From: Cyclina sinensis
Taxonomy: Eukaryota; Mollusca; Bivalvia; Venerida; Veneridae
Length of the DNA: 64,000 nt
Direction: 5' to 3'
Assembly: GCA_012932295.1 (NCBI GenBank)
Contig: JAAONU010000011.1
Coordinates: forward strand, 16,142,136-16,206,135
Positions 35,201 to 47,200 of this stretch are shown piece by piece. Position 1 is the stretch's first letter, and each line of letters opens with the position of its first letter. The position numbers were made by a program, and so were the translations under genes. The notes beneath the pieces were generated by a model. The model worked only from the letters and a program-made list of their open reading frames with translations. It searched no databases and was not told the DNA's origin.

Positions 35201-38200
35201 TTTGTTGTTTATTTTTAGTTTTGGATTATACTGTCAAACTTTCAATTTGTTTATAAGATAGCTTTGAACCTCTACAAAAAATTTGTTCTATAGGTTCCTA
35301 GGCTAGTGCTTGGCTGAAAAAATTAGCAACCAGACATCTGTTCTGGCTAGTAGATCATATTTTTTTTGAAACTAATAGCCAGAATCTCCAACAATGGTTT
35401 GTACTCATTATCAGTGTTACAATGACACTTTGCAGCTTGCTATTAACATGTTTTACTGTTACGCTGTATTTCCTAAAGGGTTAAAAAAATCATGGTATAC
35501 TCAGCTTCTTTTAAGTGGAAACCTTTAGTGACCTTGAAACTACTTTTCTATCAAATAAATAATAAAGTTAAGGTTTTAACTTCAAGATTTCCATTTACAA
35601 CAGGGGTCAGTGCTTAACTTTTTAAGTTATTTATGTTCAATAAAACAATCCAGTAAGACATGAAAACAAGATAAAATGTTTTGGTTTTTGATTCATAGTG
35701 ATCCTGATGGTTAAAACTCACTTTTTACATTGATTTGGTCAGAATATGATAGCCTTTTTTCTTCAGTTTTTGTCACTTGCAAAACTGGTAGTAAGTTTTT
35801 AATCAAGATGAGGGACTGGTATTTACAATGCATTCTTTGAACAATATTGCAATTTAGTTGTAAATTACTTTGAACTGTCAAAAGGCCTGATAAGAATTCC
35901 AATACCCTGTCACAGTGCTTCACACACACTAAATATAGTAATAGTTTTATCAGTTATTGACTTTTTATTCAGACAGCTTTCTATATTGCCGGTTGTTGAT
36001 GCTTAATCCCATGTTGGCTGCTTGCCCAACAGGTAATTGTCTGACGATTTAACAAGTCAATCTCTGTTTTTTTACTCATCAGATGCAAAGTTTATATGCC
36101 TATGGTGATTTGGCTAGTGCAAGCCTAGAGGTTCTGTTTAAATGAATATTTTGTTAAAGAACAGTGAAATATTTAGTCCTAGCTAATATGTAAGACTGTA
36201 TGATATAAATGACAGTATCACTGAGCATAAAATCTCTGAAAATGAAAAAAAAACCCAACTTTTTACTAGTATATCTGCAAGGTGTATTTCATGCAGGACG
36301 ATCAATTTTTCAAAGTACCACAATCTATGTTAATTCACTAACAATATTGACAGTGTTGTCATTTTCACAATATATATTCTAAATCAATGTTAATATTTAA
36401 TGTAAATAATAGATCATTATTTTTACCCACTTAAATCCCTTTACTGATATTGTTTGTTTGTGCTTCGCATTGAAATCTGCTATTTTTTTTTAGATAATCT
36501 TACTTTCATTTCACTATGTTTGTTAGTGACATCACCAGTAGATGACCCCTTTTGACTTTGAGGTCATTAGGTCAAAGGTCAAGATCACAGAGACCTTCAT
36601 CTTAAAAACGGTTTCTGATCAATAACTAGAGAACGCTTTGACCTAGGTTCACCAAACTTGGTATGCTGGTTGGTCATCACCAGTAGATGACCCCTATTGA
36701 TTTTGAGGTCATTAAGTCAAAGGTCAAGCTCACAGACACTTTGACTCTAAAAACGGTTTCTGATCAATAACTAGAGAATGCTTTGACCTAGGTTCACCAA
36801 ACTTGGTATGCTGGTTGGTCATGACCAGTTAATGACCCCTATTGATTTTGAGGTCATTAGGTTAAAGGTCAAGGCCACAGTGACCTTGATCCTAAAAACG
36901 GTTTCTGTTCAATAACTAGAGAACGTTTGGCCCAACCACAAGCAGTTAGGTGCTGCCGGGGGGCATTTATGTTTTACAAACATTTCTTGTTTTTTTTTTG
37001 GGTTTTTTTACATTTATAGGGTTTGTATGCTCAGTGATACTGTCACCTATGTGTAAGACAGAACAATTCTCATATAAAAATTAACATCTATACAACATTT
37101 TTACAGGGCAGAGTCTCTGTCACAAACTGAAGCCAACAATCTGAAACAGAAAGTTTCTATTATGGAGAAAGAATTGTCCAACAATGCTTTGAAACTAAAT
37201 GCCAGTGAGAATACAAAGAAAACACTGGAACAGAAACTAGCAAAGAAAGAGGCCGAGCTACAGAAGTATGAATCACAACAGGTAAGTCATTATAAGTCCT
37301 GGATGTTAAATGTTTAATTCTAGGTTCACTTCTTTAGTTGGTTGTCTTGGTTGTAGAACTTGTTTTTCACAGGTATGATGGATGGGTAGGCTGTATGCCA
37401 GACCTTACACTTGTGCTGTTGAAAAATGAAACAAAAATTGATTCTGTATAAACCCTTCATAAGCTCGTGTCTTGTTTACTAAACTTTGCTAAATTTGAGT
37501 AGTAGAATACATTCCTTTTGTTTATTTATAACTTTTTTTTTTGCTTTATTTGAAATACAGATAAAAAAAAATTTCTGAAGTTTAAGACAGTAGACTAGTT
37601 TGATTCCAGTGTTGCTGGAAAATACCTGTATGTGAGTGTGATGCTTTACATAACATAAAAAAATTATATGTTTTTATCACATTTCAGACCAGTAATGACA
37701 ATGTAATACAAAAGAGAGTGGATGAAATCAGTGAGCAGCTAAGAAAGGCAGAAGCTAAGATTGCCTCATTAAGCAAGGATGTACATACCAAAGACAAGGC
37801 TGTTGAAGTGGCACAAAATGAATGCAAGTATCTAAAGTCTAAACTTCAAGAGCTTGAGAGTGCACTGACAGAGAGTGACCAGTCCACTAGGCAGATGGAA
37901 GCTAAATTAAAGGTATATATATCATTGGAGCAGATATGGCCTTAAGTTTTATACTGTGATGTAAACTTGTTTCATGTAATTAAATCTGAAGTCTGTTTCT
38001 TTCAAAGCTGATACGAAGCAATGAATTAACAAGAATAATGATCATGTTTTAAAAGTATCAAACAGAGTCATAAGTGGGTACGGTGCTGTTATTTCTCATC
38101 ATCAGATATCTTGTTCTACTAATGAATTATGGAGGATTGTTGCTCGTTCATTTGATTTTGTACAAAAATCAGGTCCTTCAGTATAGAAGCTAACCTTGAT

Positions 38201-41200
38201 ATTGCAAAATGTATCTACAGCGTGTGATGTATCTGAATCTTGAATGCTTTGCAGGCTGCAGATAGACAGAAAATCGACATTGAGGGAAATTTGAAAAATC
38301 TACAGAAGAAGATCGAAAGTTTCGACCAAGAGAAATCAGAATATATGACTGAAATACAGGTATAGTACAGAATATATGACTGAAATACAGGTATAGTACA
38401 GAATATATGACTGAAATACAGGTATTGTACAAATGATCATTAGTCAAATTTATGGTAGAAATTGAAAATTGTTAAGAGTGAAAAAATTGTGTACCTATTC
38501 AGTTTAGAGTTTTCTTTGCATATCTTTACTTTATATGAAGTTACAAGAGTTATGCACAAAAACCTTCTGCTGTGTCTGAGTTGATTTGAGAAGCTTTATT
38601 GCTTTTAATGATCTGATATTTGTTTCTGTGTTTACAGAGTCTGAAACAAGAGAACAGTAGATTGGCTACAGAACTAAAGACCACACATGAGCGTGTTCAG
38701 AAAGAGTCCCAAGAGGTTGTTACAAAACAACAGAATGGAGATCTCCAGGCAGAGATTAGGGACATGATCTCAAAAGCTGATCATGAGAAACAGTAAGTTT
38801 TTGTGCCCCCACTAGTTGGGGGGGGAGGGGGTGTGAGGGGGGCACTACGATTACCCTTGTCCATCTGTCTGGGAAACTAGATGAGGTTATGGGGCCATCT
38901 AACAATAAACAGAACAAAAGAAAACAATGGACTTCATTCTGTTTCAGTAGAATAACAGGCTGTGGCCGTCAGTACAACAAAAGATAATAACAAGAGAAAT
39001 GGCCCCTAAGTCCATTTAAGTGGCATGTCTGTGCATCAGTGCATGCGAAAAGTTTGTGTCACTCATTCTGAATTATTTGAAGTGAAACCACGAAGAATTC
39101 GATGAATGTTAGCCATGATGACTTGTTGTGCACCTGGGCTTTTGTTTGCAGCTTGTCACAGTATGACCACATTAATGGCCTTTGAAATAGTAAAAATTTG
39201 CATTTCAAAGTTCTGTTGCACGTAGCTCCTGAAGTATTTGAAACGAAATCACAAAAAATCTTCCTTGAATGATCGCCACAATGAGTTGTTTGCACCTGGG
39301 GTTTTGTTTGCAGCTTGTAACAGTATAGCTACAGTTATGGCCTGTGAAATAGTAAAAGAGGGCATTTTAAAGTTTGTGTCATGTAGCTCCTAAAGTATTT
39401 TAAATAAAATTAAGAACCTTTCCATGAATGTTAGCCATGATGCCTTGTTGTGCACCTGGGGTTTGTTTACAGCTAATCCGAGTATGATCTCAGTTATTGC
39501 CCTTGAAATAGTAAAAAAGGGCATCTTAAAAGCTTTTGCCACAAATAAAGCCTAAAGTATTTTAGATGGAATCACAAATCTTTCTGCACCAGGAAGTTTG
39601 TTTTGCAGCTCGTCCCAGTATGACCTCATTTATGGCCCTTTAAATAGTAAAAATGAGCATTTAAACAAAATCTTAAATTTTAGTTCAGTGGTCATGCCTC
39701 CACTTATACAGCATGCAACAAATAAGATTTGCTTTTGTCAGTTTGCCAGTGACTCTGTCTGTCTGTTTGTTCTTTCTGACAAAGGCACAAGATAGGGGCA
39801 CCTGTGTCCTGTGGATATATTTCTAGTTTCCCAGTATAAGTGATAGTTCCTTTTGTTGATGTTGCTGATCTGTTTTACTATCAGTATCGTAAAGTATAAA
39901 AAGATTTGATAGTCTGTTACTGTAGGTCAGGTTGATTGCTGCTGTGCAATTCTGCAACCTCTCAGAGTTGCATTGAAGGCCCTAGCTGATACTAGAGTTG
40001 TGTAGTTTTACAGTGAAATGAATGATTAATTTGAAAGAAATGATGCTGATTCTGCAAGATAGAGGTCAAAACATGTATACAATGCACATTTCTTCTGCAG
40101 TTCTATATACATTTAAGCATATATTTGTTGTAATTACTGGTATTTTTTATTCCATGTTCCAGGTTAGCTGTGAAAGATACAGAATTAAGTACATTAACAA
40201 AGGAAGTAGAGAGTAGAACTACTGAGTTATCTACCCTGAAAGAAGAACTAGAAAAACAAAAGAAGAAAAATAATGTGAGTGAATATGTATATCAAAAGTG
40301 GGCTGTTAAAATATTTTACTAAAACAACTAGATAGTTGCACTGCTGGGAAATTTCAGATTTTGCTTCAAGTTTTACCTTTCTTGTTACTGTTGCAGTTAC
40401 AGTGACTTGTTCTTAATTAAAACAAATATTTTGATTAAATTAAATGGAAATTCTGATTGACTCTGATATGTCATTGAAATTTAAAGAGGAAATTTGCAGA
40501 AACTTGTGCCCATGTTAATTGCTCCAGCTTGTCATCCTTAATGTGAGAGATAAAGAAAAAGGTCTTTGACTTTTTTTCAGAATAAAATACAGTTGCTTAA
40601 AAACTGTTTTTCAATATAACTTAATTGATTCAGTAACTGTTAAAGATAGAACCACCATCAGAGTCAGTTAGAATTTCTTATTAATCTGAAAACCAATAAT
40701 ATTTATGTGTTTAGAAGTTTTGCAGTCAAGTTTGTGCCACTGCACTATTGGGAACTTTTTTTTTTTTTACAGAAATACGGTGAAAATTGAATTCAGACTT
40801 AAGCAGAATTCAGTGGTTTAGTGTTACTTTACCTATGATCCTTTAAATCAGCATGGAATATGAGTTAAGTGCATGATAAGCCCAGTTATTTAACTGTTAA
40901 AAGGAAGATAAGAAAGATAACAGTTTTCAAGGACAAAATGACCGAGACTGTGTTTTTGGTTGTAGGAATTACGAGAAAAGAATTGGAAGGCTATGGATGC
41001 TTTAGAAAAATCAGAAAAATCTGTCTCACAAAAAGTTCAAAGTGCAATTAAAGAGAAAGGGGTAATTATTCAGTCACCATTAATATTGTGCTTCATTTCA
41101 CATCTGTCGCTTAAGTCTTCCATTATCCGTCTTCATTGCGAAAGTAACCTTTATTTTTTAATTTATAATTTTTTATGTAAATAAGATTGATTTGTTGATG

Positions 41201-44200
41201 GTATTTATAGAAACTGGTATGAACTAATTTGCTTTGTAATTGGATGGAATTTTGCTTGTTGATGTTGTATACAAGTTTCAAAGTTTATTTGCATATAAGG
41301 CCTCCGGCCCAAACACAATATTTACAACATCACATGAATAATACATTGTATATAGTTATGATCAACACAGTACATGTATATCGTATGTAACATTATATAA
41401 CAATTTTACAATATGTTTACACTAACTGTATATTTTCATTAACTGTTCCCTCTCTTTAAACGAATTATAAATATACATAGAAAGATTTCGTAATAAACTC
41501 ACATTTTCAGTAGACATTAAATCATAAAATTTTTCAACAGACGGATATTGAAAATAATACACTGGCAAATACATTGAGCGAAGATTAGAGTACAGAGGAC
41601 AAATGATCATAAAGTGGTACTCGTCTTCGATAATTGTTTCACAGTATATACATACACGATCTTCTCTTGTAATATTAAAATGTCTTCCCTTTTCTATCAT
41701 AAGATTGTGCGCTGAGCTTCGAAAATTTGCAAAACATCTTCTAAACTTATCAACATCTATAGCATTAATATACTTTTCAACTTTAAAACACTGCTTGAAA
41801 TTTATATAGTGACATAATTTACTATTCTCTCTACACCTAGCGTTCCAATCTTGTAAAGCTTGATCTGTTAACTTTTGAACATATTGAAGTAAAAACATTT
41901 TTGGGTTTATCACATTTTGAGCTTCCCAAATATAACCAAAACCATTACTATATAAATTATCTCTGACATCGCTAACCCAATTATTGTAACCGAGATTATC
42001 ATTGTACATAAGCATTTCATAACATAGTCTAGGATATCTATGCCTAGGTAGATTTAATAGTCTTACCCAATATTTAATACAGCGTTTGGATGAATATACA
42101 CTCATTGGAAATCTACCAGTGTCTCCTAGTATAGCATCATTACAAGCTGTTTTATTTACATTCAAGAATCTTTTACAAGCATATATTTGCAGTGATTCTA
42201 TACAATGTGGCTTTTTAAGGCCCCATAATTCTGACCCATATAACATGACAGATACTATTTTGGAATCAAAAATTTTGAAAAAAGTTTTGAATGGTAAACA
42301 TGGAACATGTTGAAAAGAGTTTAAAATACATATAAGTACCTTTTTAGCCTTAATAGACATGGCTTCTGCCATTTTATACATTGAAAGTCTGTTTGAAAAA
42401 TATATGCCAACGTATGTAAAACCATTGACAATATCTAATTGGCTACCATTGTATGTCCATTTTTCTCTTCTTGCTAACTGACCACCACGCTTAAATACGA
42501 GAATTTTAGTTTTTGTAATGTTTACCACAAGTTTGCTTTTACTACAAAACTGGTATAAAATGTTTAGTTGTTTTTGCAACCCGACAACAGTATCTGCAAT
42601 TAAGGCAATATCGTCTGCAAACATCAATATGAATATTTCAACAATATCAGGAAATAACTGAATCCCTCTAATGTTGTTATCACATAGCATTGAATACAAT
42701 TCATTGATAAACATTGCAAACAAAACAGGACTTAAACTACAACCCTGACGTAATCCAATAGGACATGTAAATACATTAGAAACACCCTGATTTGATCTGA
42801 CACATGCTTTAACCGACGAATAAATTTGTTGTACAGCTTCAAACAAATGACCTTTGATACCATTTCTTTTTAAAACATCATATAAAAGACCTCGCTCCAC
42901 TGAGTCAAAAGCTTTCTGAAAATCTATGAAAGCCACATATACAGTCTTACCTTTCATACTTAAATATTTATTAACAATAGAATATAAAACAAAGGCATTG
43001 TCGACAGTAGTGTACCCAGCTCTGAATCCAGCTTGAGTTTCTGATAGCCTACTGTATGCTTCTACATAAAATGTTATTCTTTTAGTAATGATAGAAATAT
43101 AAACCTTACTAAATACATCTAAAAGTGCTATACCCCTATAATTATTCGGGTTATTATAGCTTCCCTTTTTATGCAAGGGTATGATAACCGATTTTGCCCA
43201 ACTGGCAGGGAATTCACCTCGTGTAAACAATCTCTGAAATAGCTTACGTATATAAGGTAATAATACATTTACTCCGTAAATTAAATGTTGTGGTATGATA
43301 TTGCCATCATGTGCTTTATTAATGTTCAATGAATTTATACCCTGTAATATTTCTTCATCAGTAATATCAGAGTTGAAGATAAGATGTTCAATTTCATCAA
43401 AGTTCATATTTACACCAAAACTACCTTCAAAATTTTCATTAATGTTCTCCTCAGTATTTCTACTTGAAAATAAAGAACTGAAATGTTCATACCATGTATC
43501 AAGCGATATATAAGCTTCTGGTTTTGGTTTATTTAAAACCTTTTTAATTTCATACCAAAATTTTCGGGAGTTATTAACAGAACTCTCTACAGTATTTATA
43601 TATTTTCGATTAAACAATAAACGTTTCTGTCTACATACATTTTTATATTTACATTTACTTTCTATATAACTATTCAAATTTTGATCAGATCGTTGTAATC
43701 TAAACCTTCGTAACAGTCTCCTTGTGGCCTGTTTTGCCTTTTTACATTCTAGGTCAAACCAGTTATTATTACACCTTGGCTTTTTTCTTTTTACCCTCTG
43801 ATACTTAACACTACTATTGTATATTGCTGTTTCAAATTCCTGTACAACTGTATTTATATCAGTGTTTTGGTCCCCTAACATGGTATCTAGGGTAGTGAAA
43901 CAACCATTAAGTATATTCTCTGACAAACAGTTTAGGTACTCTTCGCTATTATCCTTATGCAGGTCGTAGAATAAGTCTTCATTTTTAGAGTTATTCTTCT
44001 TACTAACACATGGTACAGTTTTAACTCCAAGAGATATTGGTAAATGACTACTTTCTGAATTAGCCTGTATTTCAAACATTGTTATAAGTTCATAAATATT
44101 TCTCGATACGATAAAATAGTCAATAATACTACAACCATTCTGATTAATAAATGTATAACCATCGCCTCCAGAGCCAAAACGGCCATTCACGATATAACAT

Positions 44201-47200
44201 GAGAATACTTTACAAAAATCTAATAGTTCATGCCCAAATTTATTTGTTTTTTTATCCAGTGAGACCCTTTCAATACCAATATCATTATCAAAAATATCAT
44301 TAAATTCTTTAAGCTCTGGAATATTGTCAGAACATGTTGTGTAATCACAGAGGTTAGATGTCCGGGCATTAAAGTCCCCACACAGAAGTAGCTCAGAATC
44401 TAACAAATTGTTTTTTATTATCAATTGTTCAAGTTGTTGCAACCCTGACATAGCTATACCAGTATAAAAAGGCGAGCTTTCAGGAGGAAAATATAAAGAC
44501 ACATAAAGTACATCTCTGTCTAAAGAAAACAATGACTTATCTATAAGTAGCATCAAACCAAAGTCAAATTCATTGCATACACGTTTGAAATAATTAGAAA
44601 TATATTTTTTTACAAAAACTGATATTCCCCCCATAGGTCTTCCCCCTACACAAGGCTTTTTGGCTGCACATGAAAAAACGGTATAATTCATAAAATAAGA
44701 TTTATAATAGTCTGTGTCACAATCCCAAGTCTCTTGAACACCGATAACATCATATGTTTTAAAGAAGTCAAATATATCATACGTAAAAATTTTTGATTTA
44801 AACCCTTCAATGTTCCACGAGAGAAAGTTAATAAAGTCTGTTTTAAGTGTAGAGCTTTGGCCTTCATCCTATTTCTTAGAACCTTGTAAGTCGTTGCCTT
44901 TCTCTTCTTCTGTCATTACGGTCTCCATATCCTCCTCAATACCCTCCTGATTTTTCTCGCCGAACCTCCGTGCACGCTTGAACACCCTCGTGTTTCCATC
45001 AAATTCAGCATTTGCTTGATTAGCACTATGTTTGAAAGTTACCAGTTTACCATTTTTAAAGTATGCAAACAAACCCTTTTTTCTTGCTTCTTTAACCTGC
45101 TTCCGTTGAAGAAATGACAAATCGTTTGACACCCTAATGCCCCTGCCTCTTAACACTTCTCTAAATTTAAAGATTTCAAATTTATCATCACTATTTTCAA
45201 ATTTAGCGATAACCATTCTTGGCTGCTCATCCTGAATTTCACCAACCCTTTTAGCACTTATCAAGCAACTTTCATTAAACATATCAGGCTTCCCGATAAC
45301 ATCAAACACATTCTCGACTATAACAGACTTCAAAGATTTTATATCTGACTCCGTTTCTTCAAGACCAAATATTCTTAAAGACGGTTTCAATCTCTCTGCC
45401 TCAATAAGATTAAGCTGAATTTCAATATTAGTAAGCCGTTCTTCCTTTAGATCATCCGCTAAAGATAGTGAGGCGACATCGTTAGCAAGTACCTCCTGTC
45501 CGTATTCAAGACAATCAACCTTTGACTTAATAGAAGCTATTTCTTCCCTTAGGCTACCTAACTCCCTCTGAACACAATCAACCTGATATTTTACGCCCTT
45601 TACCTCATCTTTAGTTTCTGCAATAGCCTGAAGAATTAACCGTGTATTTTCATCGGGACCAGGATTCATTTCAATGTCCGCCGACAAAGTTAATAGTCGC
45701 TTGGAATAATACTCAAAGTACTCTCCGTATGAATTGCAGGATGGAATATCTCCACGCATAGTTCCATACACTGACGGAACAGACCATGAACATATATTTG
45801 CATTCGCCACGGCATAATTATTTATCAGCCAGGTATGCGACCATACAACACTATACATAGCTAATACACCGAACAAGGCATATAAGCCGCATACAAAGGT
45901 TCTAAGGTGGATATCCTCTCCTTTGGTGAATTTATTGTATTTGCCGTATTTAGGTCTTTTCTGGCGTGCTTTACAACATAACGCAAAGAGTCCAATTCTA
46001 GCACGGTATATATTTATATCTACTCCCATTTTCAAATATTTGATGAACGTGATTATGGTGATTATTCCAATACCTGTAGTTTTTATTTTATAGTTTTCAC
46101 ATTACTACTGCTAGTATTTTGGCCTATCACAACTTAATCGGTAGACGAACAATAGATACGAACAATAGATACGTGTTGAAGTAAGTCAAGCGTTTAAAAC
46201 ACAGGTATTTATCGATAAAATTTATTCTCAACTCACTGTTCTTTGCATCCGATTTTCTCCAAAATTATCCAATTTTCCTAATTTTCGTAGACACGTTCAT
46301 ATAATTCACTTTTCACTCTTCAATCTCATATAAGTTTCAAGATAAAACACTCGATATTTCAAATAAAATTTCCAACTTTTACAGATCCTCAAAAATACGT
46401 GTTGACCATAACCACATTTAAAACTAAGCTTGTATACAGGTATATTTAGCGTCATATGTGTCTCAAGCTCATTTTGCACAAAGAAAAAGGTTACTGTGTC
46501 AGGTTGGCAGGCATATTAGATTTCAGGACTTAATGTGACTACTGGGTTGTATTAAAAAATAAATAGACTGTTTAGAGTTGTGCATTCTGGAAAAAAACCC
46601 AAAAAACATCGGTTTATATACTTAAGTAGTCTTTAAACTGATACTCAGTTTTACTTAGAGGGAGCTTGGAAACCTTACACCTAACCTGGCAGTCTCTCCT
46701 CCCCTTCATTTTGTGTTCTTGTGTATCCTGTTGCTTTATAATGTTGCTATAAAAAAATGACTGTTTAGCATTGTACATTCTGAAAACAAATGTTCAAAAG
46801 ACTTAAGTATAGAAATTAATATTCTATATTTTTTTAGTCTTTGCCATTTATAAACCATAACATTACCATTTATTACCAATACTGATGCATGAGTTAAACC
46901 TGTGTGTTCGATTTTTAGCACAAACAAGGTATTCTTTAACATCTTGTGCCATCATTTTGTATGTGTAATTGTTATTCATTGTGATTGATAAAAATTCTAT
47001 TTAACATCATTGTTACTTAACATGAGATTAAGAAATATTTATTTTTTGACTGTATGAATTATGTTTTTACTCCAGAACATGTCTGCTCTTTGATTTTCTT
47101 GGCAGTCTTTAATACAGTCCTTACTGAGCCTGCTATATTGGTCTTCAATGTATTATTTGTCCTGTGTTAAAAATAAGCTTATTTACCTGAAGTAGACAAG

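Larger units (their letters stand above)
41274..46429 (-). mobile_element. Nearly complete APE-type LINE with a 2A-bearing ORF1 and ORF2, antisense in RRBP1 intron 11
   Basis: About 5.16 kb read from right to left: 5' UTR (about 394 bp), ORF1 (44869-46029), one TAG, ORF2 (41422-44868), and a 3' UTR of about 150 bp ending in aataaactttgaaact. The 9-mer TTGTATACA directly abuts the 3' end (41265-41273) and recurs at 46430-46438, making a candidate target-site duplication. It belongs to the CR1/L2-like part of the APE-type LINEs, clade unresolved. Intact frames and a likely full 5' end suggest a fairly young copy. Confidence 0.85.

Noticed and set aside
44863..44869. AUG overlapping the ORF1 stop (TAGGATG) as a termination-reinitiation start for ORF2
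   Set aside because: That ATG is in the +1 frame and does not lead into the endonuclease frame. It would work only with a further frameshift.
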